The notes under the pieces: generated by a model
Databases searched by the model: none
Told to the model about the DNA's origin: nothing
Seen by the model: only the letters and a program-made list of their open reading frames with translations
In this document: piece by piece, positions 8,804 to 17,402 of the stretch
Numbering within the stretch: the stretch's first letter is position 1
Layout of the letters: the number at the start of each line of letters is the position of its first letter
IMG/VR virus record: IMGVR_UViG_3300028550_004391
Span: 1-44,441 of that record
Source: a virus
Reading direction: 5' to 3' (one strand)
DNA: 44,441 nucleotides
Translations under genes and position numbers: made by a program

Positions 8804-10807
8804 ATGCCGTTCATTAAACTGAACCAACCTAAATATTTGTCTCAGGGCCAATATTTAATAGCGGACACAGACCCTGATTCGACCTATTTTGATGTAAGTG
8901 AAGTCCCCGATATTCTAACAGGTGGTAAAAACTTGTTTATGATTAAAGGTAATAAAGATCTACTGGTTCCTGGCTCTACAATAGAAATAGAAGTCACAGA
9001 TCTAAACGGCAGAGTTATTTACCATGAAAATGCTAATTATATAGAGCCTGGTACAAAACGCCGTGCAGTAGCTATATATGTGTATGAGAGTACACCTCAA
9101 GGCGGTGGAGTCATAACCATAACTGGCACAGCCCAAAAAAGACCCAATGGAAAATCTGTTTCTTCGGAGCTTCAAAAAACTCTTAACGTTAAGTGGCAGA
9201 AAAGACTTAATGTATTACCATTTATGGAAAACCAAACCCGGGTAATTGTGACAAAGTCCCCGGCAATATCAATTAAAGAAGTAGAAAGAACCTATTTAAC
9301 CCCTACGGGAAGCTTTGGAACAACACAGATATCCACAAACTTAGAGGGTATTTCATATCAACTTATTAGTCAGGGTAACAACCTTGGTTTTGGACAAGAA
9401 GGATATCTTACAACAACTTCTTCATACTTTACTATCACAGACCTTGGATCCGATATAGTCTTATCTGGAGGAACTTCGGAACTACCCGACAACTACTTCG
9501 AGCCAGAAATAGGACCCGATGGAGCAATCGCCACTTATTTTAATATTGGATCCCCTTACGGCAATCCTGTATTTCCTGCTGAAGTAACCGACATAGGTGT
9601 GTTCGGAGAACTTAACGTTGCTACTATAGCAGCTGCTTTAAAACAGGTGATTCAGATAAAATATTATGACGCAGGGCAAACCATTGTTGGAGAAGGTTCT
9701 CCTTTTACTTGGTATCCTCCCACGGTCACAGGCTTATTAGGTTCCCACGACCACCTGGGGGAATATGAATTTGAGGCCCAGGTCCCAAATAGTGAATCCT
9801 GGGCTAAGGTGTTTATTTCAAATTTAGATCCAATATGTGGAGACATCGCTTCGGTTAAGGTCTATAAAAGATCCCAGGGATTCCAACAATGGCAATTTGT
9901 TGAAAATGCAAATTTAGAAGTTGTCGAACTATTAGAAAACAACGACTCAAACGCCATATCCCAAAACCTAGGAGAATTTAACACCCAAACAATAGTTAAT
10001 ACTTACTGGACTGGTTCCCTTCAAGGGGTTGATACTGTAACTGCAACTGCAAGACCGATCACCGCATCCAACGGAACTATTTTTGTAAATGGAGTAGTAA
10101 TATCCGGATCTGAACTTTTACAAAGCTTTGATCCTGACAATCCTAATGGTCGAGATGATGCTTATGTAGAATATAGAATGAAGCCGTCCGCTGATTGGGA
10201 TGCTGACGGTACGCCAACCGCAGGTATTGATATACCTAGTGCCGGAAGCTACACTGTAACCCTTAAAGCAGCTTCTGAATCAGTCCTCGATGGGGTTGGA
10301 GGGGTATTGGGGCTTCCATCTATAAGAATGTATGCATCCGGCTCTGCAATAGATTCTGATACAGATGGGGATGACAAGTTAAAGCTCACCACTATAACAT
10401 ATGGTAGTGAAGCCGGAGGAGACTCCGTTTCTTTCCTTGATGCTTTTCAAACTAGTAATAACTTGCAACTGATATACGATGAAAACTTATTGTCATTTGA
10501 TATTGATGTCCAAAGAGCTGGAACAATAGCCTTGATTTTTCAAATTCCATATGGACGATGGTATCTTTCCGACATTTCCATAAAGTCATCAGCCCAAACA
10601 GGATGGACACCCAACTATACCATAATAAATTTTTATGTAGCAAATAATTTCCAACAAGTAGATTTTCTCGATTTTAAATTTGAACTATATGATAATCTTG
10701 GCAATAAAGTTTTTACAAAACAAACCAATGGTGTAGAATGGACAGGCGGTAATTTATACATAAATGGATCTAATAATGTTCTTAATGGAACTATAGAAAT
10801 AGGATAA
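8804..10807 (+). CDS. Large virion structural/adhesin-like protein
   Basis: This 667-residue protein has an N-terminal domain (residues about 1-150) with ADTDPDSTYFDVSEVPDILT and GGKNLFMIKG, a sequence type I associate with marine T4-like phage structural proteins. Beta-rich stretches with many Ser, Gly and Thr follow, and the product ends in NGVEWTGGNLYINGSNN. No enzyme motif or membrane segment is visible. AGGAG lies 8 bases before the ATG and a GATATTTATA motif precedes the gene. It heads a run of fibre-like genes reaching 15477, so a role in host contact or as their attachment base is likely but inferred. Confidence 0.7.
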   Translation: MPFIKLNQPKYLSQGQYLIADTDPDSTYFDVSEVPDILTGGKNLFMIKGNKDLLVPGSTIEIEVTDLNGRVIYHENANYIEPGTKRRAVAIYVYESTPQGGGVITITGTAQKRPNGKSVSSELQKTLNVKWQKRLNVLPFMENQTRVIVTKSPAISIKEVERTYLTPTGSFGTTQISTNLEGISYQLISQGNNLGFGQEGYLTTTSSYFTITDLGSDIVLSGGTSELPDNYFEPEIGPDGAIATYFNIGSPYGNPVFPAEVTDIGVFGELNVATIAAALKQVIQIKYYDAGQTIVGEGSPFTWYPPTVTGLLGSHDHLGEYEFEAQVPNSESWAKVFISNLDPICGDIASVKVYKRSQGFQQWQFVENANLEVVELLENNDSNAISQNLGEFNTQTIVNTYWTGSLQGVDTVTATARPITASNGTIFVNGVVISGSELLQSFDPDNPNGRDDAYVEYRMKPSADWDADGTPTAGIDIPSAGSYTVTLKAASESVLDGVGGVLGLPSIRMYASGSAIDSDTDGDDKLKLTTITYGSEAGGDSVSFLDAFQTSNNLQLIYDENLLSFDIDVQRAGTIALIFQIPYGRWYLSDISIKSSAQTGWTPNYTIINFYVANNFQQVDFLDFKFELYDNLGNKVFTKQTNGVEWTGGNLYINGSNNVLNGTIEIG

Positions 10808-10810
10808 GCC

Positions 10811-11746
10811 ATGCCAGATATTAGAAGTAAAGGATATGAAGGATTCAATTCAGGCTCAGCAGAAACTGGAACTAAGGGTTGGATGATGTGGTCGGGTTCA
10901 TCAGTAGCTGGTGAACAAACTTATTCTGGCGTTGGTGTAGAGCTCGTAGCAGGATCTGAATCATACTTAAGATTTGATGCCACTCAACCTGGCGCTGAGT
11001 TAGATATAAAAGCTCGTAAATTCTTTATCGGAACCACTGGGGCTCAATACATTTCCGGCTCTAGTGGAAATATAGAAATATCATCATCCCTATTCCATTT
11101 AGATCCTGTGAATAGCAAACTAGTTATTGGTGCAGGCACAACTATAAATGCAGCTCTTTCAGCAGATGATATATTTGTACCGGCATCGGCAACTAGTAGC
11201 GGGAATGCTAAAGCTTACATATCTGCTTCTGGAGATGCGGGATTTCTTGGTGATGGGGCAGGTAATTACATTGCCGACTTTACGAATGGCACAGCAAGCA
11301 TAGCCGGATGGGCTATATCGTCATCATTCCTTAGTACAGGTAATACAGTGTTATCTTCTTCCGGAGCTATTCAAATGGGAACGGGGTCTGCTCTAGAATT
11401 CTATTCAGGGAATTTCGGAGGTACTTACGCCCCCACAAATTTAGCTGCCAGATGGGAAATTGACCCCGACGATGGTAAAAGCCTGCAACTTCGAATACCT
11501 TCAGGTTCAAACGGTAATACGCAAGACAAAATAGCTTTCTATGTATCGGCATCGGGAGAAGTGGGTGTGAACACAAAAACGCCTACAGTGTCTTTTCAAA
11601 TTAAAACAAGTGCATCTCAAGCAATAAAACAAGGTCCAACCGCTGTAGCAGGAACCCTTACCGTCTCCGGCGAAATAACAGCATCTGGGAATATAAGCTC
11701 AAGTGGAACCCTTAGTGTATCTGGGATAGATGGAGGAACCTTTTAG
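10811..11746 (+). CDS. Fibre-like virion protein with TASG/SSSG repeats
   Basis: The 311-residue product contains repeated Ser/Gly-rich units (YISGSSGNIEISSS, AYISASGDAGFLG, FYVSASGEVG) and ends with EITASGNISSSG and then SGIDGGTF. The same IDGGTF ending recurs in the gene at 12603, so these are related fibre modules. Repeats of this type commonly form trimeric beta-helical or coiled fibre shafts. The start follows the previous stop by 3 bases with AGGAT upstream, indicating one transcription unit with 8804. Host recognition or virion decoration is inferred; no receptor-binding domain can be named. Confidence 0.7.
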   Translation: MPDIRSKGYEGFNSGSAETGTKGWMMWSGSSVAGEQTYSGVGVELVAGSESYLRFDATQPGAELDIKARKFFIGTTGAQYISGSSGNIEISSSLFHLDPVNSKLVIGAGTTINAALSADDIFVPASATSSGNAKAYISASGDAGFLGDGAGNYIADFTNGTASIAGWAISSSFLSTGNTVLSSSGAIQMGTGSALEFYSGNFGGTYAPTNLAARWEIDPDDGKSLQLRIPSGSNGNTQDKIAFYVSASGEVGVNTKTPTVSFQIKTSASQAIKQGPTAVAGTLTVSGEITASGNISSSGTLSVSGIDGGTF

Positions 11747-11748
11747 GT

Positions 11749-11758
11749 GATATTTATA
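11749..11758 (+). promoter_or_regulatory. Late-promoter-like motif GATATTTATA abutting a start codon
   Basis: Exact GATATTTATA lying only one base before the ATG at 11760. If it is a promoter with a normal start point a few bases downstream, its transcript could not carry that ATG. It may serve 12040 and beyond. Confidence 0.45.
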
Positions 11759-11759
11759 T

Positions 11760-12059
11760 ATGGCAACTAAAATTAAATGGAACGAAGCTAATTTTAAATG
11801 GGACCTAAACCCCCATTTATGGAACTTGGCTGAAATAGTAGAAATTGTCGATTCTGTAACTAATAATGGCTATGTAGACGACACAGAGCTTCACAAGTTA
11901 AAAGACGACAAAAAGAAAAAGTTAATCCGTTTGATTATGCATAGGAATGGAATTAAGATTTATGATGAGAAAAAAGAAGTTAAAAATATAACTCATCATA
12001 CAAAAGAAATAGAATTAATAGCAGAGGAATTAAAAAGACATGTACACATTATACACTGA
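11760..12059 (+). CDS. Conserved small phage protein, function unknown
   Basis: This 99-residue, lysine-rich protein begins MATKIKWNEANFKWDLNPHL. Its Trp-containing N-terminus is of a type I have seen in marine T4-like phages. The rest is predicted mostly helical (ELHKLKDDKKKKLIRLIMHR) and there are no catalytic motifs. No ribosome site precedes the ATG, because the 11 bases upstream are a GATATTTATA motif, so translation probably depends on read-through mRNA or re-initiation. It overlaps the next gene by 20 bases. The gene sits between fibre-like genes. Function unknown. Confidence 0.65.
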   Translation: MATKIKWNEANFKWDLNPHLWNLAEIVEIVDSVTNNGYVDDTELHKLKDDKKKKLIRLIMHRNGIKIYDEKKEVKNITHHTKEIELIAEELKRHVHIIH

Positions 12060-12603
12060 CAAAATAGAAAAGTTTTCAGCTAAAATAAAGCTCGAAGGTG
12101 CTTCACTTAAAAAGTCTCAAGCAAGACTTGTAGTAGAATCTGATGATTTTGATTTGATGTTTAAAGGCACAATATCATCTGGCGGTGAAGTCGAAATCCC
12201 TGTTAAAAGACTAAAGGGTTTACTAGAGGATACGTCTACTGGGAAGATCCGATTAGAAGTAATTGCAGAGGACACATACTTTGTACCATGGGAATCTACA
12301 TTTGAAGTCGAGACCTCTAGAAAGGTAACTGTTGAAGTTAAATCCCAAGGATCGCGAAAGGTTCTTGAATCTAAATCTCAAGTAGAAATCCTATCCCAAA
12401 ACCCAACTATTAGTGAAAAGCAACACGTACTAAACTTAGTTCGACTTTTAATAAAAGAAGACATTACAATGGCTAATCTTGTTATTAAGCGCAACAAACT
12501 AAATAACATCGTAGCAACGTATATTAATGAGAATACTATCGAAGGGGCTCAAAAAACCCCTGTGATTGATAAAGTACTAAAAGTTTTAGAGAAGCGTAAG
12601 TAA
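12040..12603 (+). CDS. Conserved phage protein, function unknown
   Basis: This 187-residue protein starts inside the 3' end of the previous gene, with AGAGGA 12 bases before its ATG. The N-terminal half alternates strands (KIEKFSAKIKLEGASLKKSQ, then ARLVVESDDFDLMF, KIRLEVIAEDTYFVPWESTF), suggesting a compact beta domain of about 100 residues. The C-terminal half is helical and charged. I recognise the family as recurrent in T4-like marine phages but know no function. Its stop overlaps the next ATG by one base (TAATG), so translation of the two is likely coupled. Confidence 0.7.
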   Translation: MYTLYTDKIEKFSAKIKLEGASLKKSQARLVVESDDFDLMFKGTISSGGEVEIPVKRLKGLLEDTSTGKIRLEVIAEDTYFVPWESTFEVETSRKVTVEVKSQGSRKVLESKSQVEILSQNPTISEKQHVLNLVRLLIKEDITMANLVIKRNKLNNIVATYINENTIEGAQKTPVIDKVLKVLEKRK

Positions 12604-13199
12604 TGCCATTACCAAACCTTAGCGGAAGTAATATACAAGACACCTTTCAAAGGGTGTTGCAAACAGATGGGACCACTATATATGATGGCACAGGATCTGC
12701 TTGGCTGACTGATGCTAACGGCAATGCACCCGACCAAAACGGGGTAGTAAGATATAATAGTTCTGGAAAACTAATTGCAGACAGTGGCTGGACTTTCGGC
12801 ACACATAATGGTAGTGCATCGATTATGCATCTAGAGGCTAACGAAATTAATTTCAAAACTTCAACGGGAATTAACCTAGCAGGGGATATCTCTGCAAGTG
12901 GCATTATTCAAGCAGGTGATATCGTTAACCATTCCAATGCTACTTCGGGTCTTAGATTCAATCCAGCATCAACAGATGTGCTATCTAACCTAATTGTTTC
13001 GGGGTCAATAACAGCATCAGGTGACATAAGTGCAAGTGGAACTATACATTCGCTCAGATATATTGAAGCCGGCACAAATATAAGCTCAATTTATGCTCCC
13101 ATAGCAAGTCCATCATTTACAGGCAACATAACAGCATCGGGAAATATAAGTGCAAGTGGCGACTTATTATTTAATAACATTGACGGAGGAACGTTCTAA
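12603..13199 (+). CDS. Fibre-like virion protein ending in IDGGTF
   Basis: This 198-residue protein has an N-terminal part resembling short phage structural proteins (LSGSNIQDTFQRVLQTDGTT). It then carries repeated shaft-like units: SGSITASGDISASGT, TGNITASGNISASGD and a final NNIDGGTF that matches the ending of the product of 10811. The underlying DNA repeats are nearly identical at 13008 and 13128. It is joined by TAATG overlaps at both ends to 12040 and 13199, implying coupled translation at matched levels. Likely a short fibre or fibre-tip component; inferred from repeats and context. Confidence 0.7.
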   Translation: MPLPNLSGSNIQDTFQRVLQTDGTTIYDGTGSAWLTDANGNAPDQNGVVRYNSSGKLIADSGWTFGTHNGSASIMHLEANEINFKTSTGINLAGDISASGIIQAGDIVNHSNATSGLRFNPASTDVLSNLIVSGSITASGDISASGTIHSLRYIEAGTNISSIYAPIASPSFTGNITASGNISASGDLLFNNIDGGTF

Positions 13200-14797
13200 T
13201 GGCAAACACAATACAACTAAAAAGGGGAACCGGTACTTCCGAACCCTCAAGCCTTGCAGAAGGCGAACTAGCAATCAATCTAGATTCTGGTAAATTATTC
13301 TATGGATCTGGTTCAAGTGTGCTAAGTGACTTTAGATTTGACAAAATAACTGCAGAAACATATGTGATCTCATCATCTGTGACTCATATGACAACATCTT
13401 ATAGTTCTGGTTCAACAGAATTTGGAGACTCAGCTGGAGACACTCATACATTTACAGGGAACATAACAGCATCAGGTAATATAAGTTCAAGTGCCAATGT
13501 ATACGCCGCAGACTATTTCAATGATGGAGCAAACATATCCACAATCTATCAAGCTGCTTTAACTTTTGGAATTGCAGACACAAACGTACTTAGAGCAAAT
13601 GCAAACGTTGCTGATAATGACTTTTTAAGAGTTGATGGTACAAGCATAGAAGGTAGATCTGCAGCTCAAGTTCTAAGTGATATTGGCGCTGCTTCAACGG
13701 ATGCACTGATAGGCCAATCCGCACCAACTGATGGTGCTTTTGTAATCGCTGATGATGGTCGTAGCATGGTAGACTCAGTACTATCTCAAGCAGGTTCAGT
13801 TGTAAGCTCTACTGGACATATAAGTTCAAGTACCAATATATATGCTGCAGACTATTTTGACAACCTAGTAAACATAAATACTATTTATTCTCCTATTGCA
13901 GGACATGGCAACATAGTAACAGTAGGTACAATTACTACAGGAACATGGAACGCAGGAATAATTGCCGAAGGTAAACTTCAAAACCAATCCGGAACAAATA
14001 CTGGTGACGAAGTAGCAGCATCTCTTACTACAGCTGGTGTTGTGGAATTGGCTACCTCTGCTGAAACCAATACCGGTACTGATGCTAATAGAGCAGTCAC
14101 ACCGGACGGACTAGAAGATTGGGAAGGTTCTACCAATGTAACTACCCTTGGTACTATTGCAACAGGTACATGGAACGCAGGAATAATTGCCGAAGGTAAA
14201 CTTCAAAACCAATCCGGAACAAACACCGGCGATGAAGATCTAGCAAGTATAAATGCATTAGACATCACTGAGTTAGGTACTATAAGTAGTGGAGTATGGG
14301 AGGGCACTGTTATTGCAAGTGCTAAACTAGATACAGATACAGCACACTTGACCACTGACCAGACGTTCACCGGTATTAAACAGGTTAACTTAAGAAAATT
14401 CCCTATATCGTCTGGAACAGACGGTAACGCTATAGGCGATGTGGTTTACTTTGGTGGTACTACGTCTATGACAGTTGGTACTATATACCACTACAAATCT
14501 GACGGCACATGGGAGGTGGCAAACGCTAACGCAGTGGCAACATCTGATGGTTTACTTGGCGTTGCTTTAGGAGCGGCTTCTGACACTAATGGAATGCTTT
14601 TAAGAGGTATGGTTACTTTAGACCATGACCCTGGAGCAGTTGGAGACGTTTTGTATTTAAGTAACACTAATGGAGACGCCTCGGCTACTGCCCCATCAGA
14701 TAGTGATGACGTTGTTAGAGTTATAGGTTATTGTTTACATGCAAGTGCTGGTAACATATGGTTTAATCCTGATAGCACATTCGTGGAGATTGCATAA
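13199..14797 (+). CDS. Tail-fibre-like protein with N-terminal KRGTGT/LAEGELAIN module
   Basis: The 532-residue product opens with IQLKRGTGTSEPSSLAEGEL and AINLDSGKLFYG, a module common at the N-termini of phage fibre and tropism proteins. One TASGNISSS unit follows, then two in-frame copies of GTWNAGIIAEGKLQNQSGTN encoded by a 56-base perfect direct repeat (13943-13998 and 14168-14223). The C-terminal 130 residues resemble a conserved fibre-end domain with DGLLGVALGAASDTNGMLLR. GGAGG upstream gives a strong ribosome site, and both ends overlap neighbours by TAATG. Host recognition role inferred from the module architecture. Confidence 0.75.
   Translation: MANTIQLKRGTGTSEPSSLAEGELAINLDSGKLFYGSGSSVLSDFRFDKITAETYVISSSVTHMTTSYSSGSTEFGDSAGDTHTFTGNITASGNISSSANVYAADYFNDGANISTIYQAALTFGIADTNVLRANANVADNDFLRVDGTSIEGRSAAQVLSDIGAASTDALIGQSAPTDGAFVIADDGRSMVDSVLSQAGSVVSSTGHISSSTNIYAADYFDNLVNINTIYSPIAGHGNIVTVGTITTGTWNAGIIAEGKLQNQSGTNTGDEVAASLTTAGVVELATSAETNTGTDANRAVTPDGLEDWEGSTNVTTLGTIATGTWNAGIIAEGKLQNQSGTNTGDEDLASINALDITELGTISSGVWEGTVIASAKLDTDTAHLTTDQTFTGIKQVNLRKFPISSGTDGNAIGDVVYFGGTTSMTVGTIYHYKSDGTWEVANANAVATSDGLLGVALGAASDTNGMLLRGMVTLDHDPGAVGDVLYLSNTNGDASATAPSDSDDVVRVIGYCLHASAGNIWFNPDSTFVEIA
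13943..13998 (+). repeat. 56-bp direct repeat, copy 1
   Basis: Perfect 56-base identity with 14168-14223, starting ACATGGAACGCAGG. The copies are 225 bases (75 codons) apart and in frame inside the fibre gene. Confidence 0.9.
14168..14223 (+). repeat. 56-bp direct repeat, copy 2
   Basis: Second perfect copy of 13943-13998. Flanking codons differ synonymously (ACTGGTGAC against ACCGGCGAT). Confidence 0.9.
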
Positions 14798-15477
14798 TGG
14801 CAACTTTAAACGCATCTAAATCAGGAAGGCTTTCTTCGGGAAACAAAAATAGTCATGCTGGGGCTAGGGATTTAGCTACAGCAGGCTCGACAGTTGTTAA
14901 CCCTAGTTCAGGCACATTCTCTAATGGAATTATGTATACCAAATCAGCTGGAAGGAGAGGTAATGTTTATAATATAACTCGCCACTTTTATTATTTTGAC
15001 ACTAGTGGTATAACAGGTAATGTTTCTGACGCATCTGTTAATATATTAGGTGCTCACAATGAAACTGCCCATGTTCTTTTAGTACCTAGCACAGCCTTTG
15101 GAGGGGATGGCAGTGCAGATATAGTAGCTGCTGATTTTAATAATGTAACGTTTGATGCTAGTTATAGCGCTGTCTTTAATGGGTGGGATGATGGAGCTAA
15201 TAATTCTTTAGTTCTAAAAACTACTGCTACTAACAATATAAGAGATAATGATTACTTTATTTGTGCTGTAATTGAAGGTCAACATGACTACCCTGATAGC
15301 GACCCAGGAAGTACTGTCTCTTATATAAACGGTATAAATTATGGAACAGCAGCTTTTTTAAGTTACACAGAAGCATCAAGCGGATATGCCAATGACGTAA
15401 TGGGAGTAGCAACAGCGAACATAGGTAAAGTGTTAGGTGTCGCAACAGCAAATGTTGGCAAGGTAATTGGAGTCTAA
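14797..15477 (+). CDS. Virion protein with GVATAN repeats; possible carbohydrate-binding domain
   Basis: The 226-residue protein has a central beta-rich region in which FYYFDTSGITGNVSDASVNI recalls the strand pattern of DNRLRE/carbohydrate-binding modules seen in secreted adhesins. This is a weak resemblance. The C-terminus has tandem units MGVATANIGKV and LGVATANVGKV and ends VIGV. Such repeats occur in marine viral structural proteins. The gene is coupled by TAATG to the fibre gene and closes the transcription unit before a GATATTTATA motif. It may be a fibre tip or an assembly partner of the fibre; inferred. Confidence 0.65.
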   Translation: MATLNASKSGRLSSGNKNSHAGARDLATAGSTVVNPSSGTFSNGIMYTKSAGRRGNVYNITRHFYYFDTSGITGNVSDASVNILGAHNETAHVLLVPSTAFGGDGSADIVAADFNNVTFDASYSAVFNGWDDGANNSLVLKTTATNNIRDNDYFICAVIEGQHDYPDSDPGSTVSYINGINYGTAAFLSYTEASSGYANDVMGVATANIGKVLGVATANVGKVIGV

Positions 15478-15479
15478 TG

Positions 15480-15489
15480 GATATTTATA
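15480..15489 (+). promoter_or_regulatory. Late-promoter-like motif GATATTTATA
   Basis: Exact GATATTTATA 17 bases before the ATG of the double kinase, followed by AAGGAG. Shared with the virion genes, so the kinase is likely expressed late. Confidence 0.6.
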
Positions 15490-15506
15490 TATCAAGGAGC
15501 TAATTC

Positions 15507-17402
15507 ATGAAATCAATTAAAGAGGGCGTATATGACCCAAACATATTAAAAGCCATATTTCTAGCAGGTGGTCCTGGATCTGGTAAATCTTATTCAGCTG
15601 AAAACATTTTTGGTGTAGCAGACATAATGAAGTCCACATCAGGTCTAGGTTTAAAGCAAGTGAATTCAGATCCTGCATTTGAAATGTACCTAAAGAAATC
15701 TGGTGTCAATCCCAAAAACTTGGCTAAGATGACAGACAAGGTTTTTAAGTACTACACTGACAATCCTAATGCTGCTCGTCAAAAGGGCCGCCGGATGAAA
15801 GCAAAACTCCAGGCCCTATATGAAGATGGAAAATTAGGTATGGTGTTAGATGGCACAGGAGCTAATTATAGTAAGATCGCCAAACGTAAAGCTAGACTAG
15901 AATCCCAAGGTTATGATTGTTCTATGGTTTTTGTGAACACATCATTGGAGAAAGCCCAGAAACGAAACCTTCAGAGGGACCGGGTGCTACCAGCAGACTT
16001 GCTTGAAAAGAATTGGAAAGATGTCCAAAACAATATGGGCAAGTTCCAATCTCTATTCGGATCTGGCTTTATTATTGTTGATAATACAGAGGATGGTAAT
16101 TTTAGTAAGATGCATGCAGATAAAATTAAAGCTGCTACAAGATTAGTAAAGAGTCCATTGAAAAACCCAATTGGTAGGAAATGGATACAAGATCAGCTAA
16201 AACTAAAATCCCTTGGTGAATCAAAAATCACAAAAGAGCCATTATCTTTAGGAGAGTCTATAGCTTATGCTACACTATTAGAAACAATATCCCAAAAAGA
16301 GTTGGATGCATTTATAATTGAAAGCAATTCAACCAATCTAACAGGTGGCGATGTCGACGACGGACCTACAGCATATTATAATAGCTTAGCTCATTTCAAA
16401 TCTGCATCGAATAAAATGGCTGATCGACTTGGAATGAAAGTTATAGACTACATAATGGACGACGGAGACTTTACGAAATTCAAAGACCCATATTCATCGA
16501 CATCGCCTTCATATTTCCCAGCAGGTCTTCCCGGACAAAACACCCCTTCAAATCCCAAAGACTATAAGGCATCAAAAGCATACGCTTTATGGAAGAAACA
16601 CATAAAGAAAATAGCAGGTAAACTTGGAATTGAATTCCTATCTTTTAAAGATGAGATACCTAGTAAATCTCCCGGAGGTGAAAAAATAGAAGAACCAGAC
16701 ATAGACGATTTCAAATATCTTAAAGAAGGGATTAATGATAAGTACATATTTAAAGCTATATTTTTAGCCGGTGGTCCTGGTTCTGGCAAATCAACTGTAA
16801 TTAATAAGTTATTCAACGACCCATCAGCCAAACAAATAAAAAGTCTGACATCAACAGGCCTTAAGGTTGTTAATCTAGACCAATCACTTGAGTACCTAAA
16901 AAATAAACATAATATCCCTGCAAATTCTGATGATATGACAGATGATGAGAGAAGCCTTGATGGCAAGCTTATGGGTAAGTCTGTTAAGATTGCTAAGAAG
17001 CAATTAGAAAATTATCTAAGTGGTAAGCTCGGAATTATAATAGACGGCACCGGTGCATCCTCAAATGCATTATTCGGAAAAAAGAAAAGTATCGAAGCTT
17101 TGGGGTATGACACTTATATGGTTTATGTTAATACAACACTAGAGACTGCTTTGTCACGAAATGCAAATAGGCCTGAACGTAAATTACTAGATAAGGTAGT
17201 AGAGAGGGTTTGGCAAAAAGTTCATGACAACCTAGATGCATTTAAAAGTGGCTTTGGATCCAACTTCATAAAAGTAGAAGCAGATGGCAATATGATAGAG
17301 AATCTACCTCCAGGAACTAAAGCAGCAGTCATGAAGTTTTTAAAAAAACCCGTAAAAAATAAAGAAGCCCTTAAGTGGATTAAAAAAAGTAAAAGGTTAT
17401 AA
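15507..17402 (+). CDS. Tandem double P-loop kinase (zeta-toxin/polynucleotide-kinase-like), possible head cargo
   Basis: This 631-residue protein contains two homologous P-loop kinase domains. The first has KAIFLAGGPGSGKSYS (Walker A 21-28), later VLDGTGANYSKI and an Arg-rich lid AQKRNLQRDR. The second has KAIFLAGGPGSGKSTV (422-429), IIDGTGASSNAL and ALSRNANRPER. About 190 unrelated residues link them. The order of elements fits zeta-toxin/adenylate-kinase-like phosphotransferases; the substrate is unknown. Each domain is preceded by a similar lead, SIKEGVYD and YLKEGIND, and Ile/Leu-X-Glu before Gly resembles T4 gp21 protease sites. A GATATTTATA motif and AGGAG precede the start. Late expression next to terminase suggests a virion or packaged role (inference). 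Confidence 0.8.
   Translation: MKSIKEGVYDPNILKAIFLAGGPGSGKSYSAENIFGVADIMKSTSGLGLKQVNSDPAFEMYLKKSGVNPKNLAKMTDKVFKYYTDNPNAARQKGRRMKAKLQALYEDGKLGMVLDGTGANYSKIAKRKARLESQGYDCSMVFVNTSLEKAQKRNLQRDRVLPADLLEKNWKDVQNNMGKFQSLFGSGFIIVDNTEDGNFSKMHADKIKAATRLVKSPLKNPIGRKWIQDQLKLKSLGESKITKEPLSLGESIAYATLLETISQKELDAFIIESNSTNLTGGDVDDGPTAYYNSLAHFKSASNKMADRLGMKVIDYIMDDGDFTKFKDPYSSTSPSYFPAGLPGQNTPSNPKDYKASKAYALWKKHIKKIAGKLGIEFLSFKDEIPSKSPGGEKIEEPDIDDFKYLKEGINDKYIFKAIFLAGGPGSGKSTVINKLFNDPSAKQIKSLTSTGLKVVNLDQSLEYLKNKHNIPANSDDMTDDERSLDGKLMGKSVKIAKKQLENYLSGKLGIIIDGTGASSNALFGKKKSIEALGYDTYMVYVNTTLETALSRNANRPERKLLDKVVERVWQKVHDNLDAFKSGFGSNFIKVEADGNMIENLPPGTKAAVMKFLKKPVKNKEALKWIKKSKRL

Noticed and set aside
12040-12603. 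Possible assignment to a named T4 gene
   Set aside because: The fold looks like a small beta domain plus helices and recurs in T4-like marine phages, but no T4 protein pattern could be matched with confidence.
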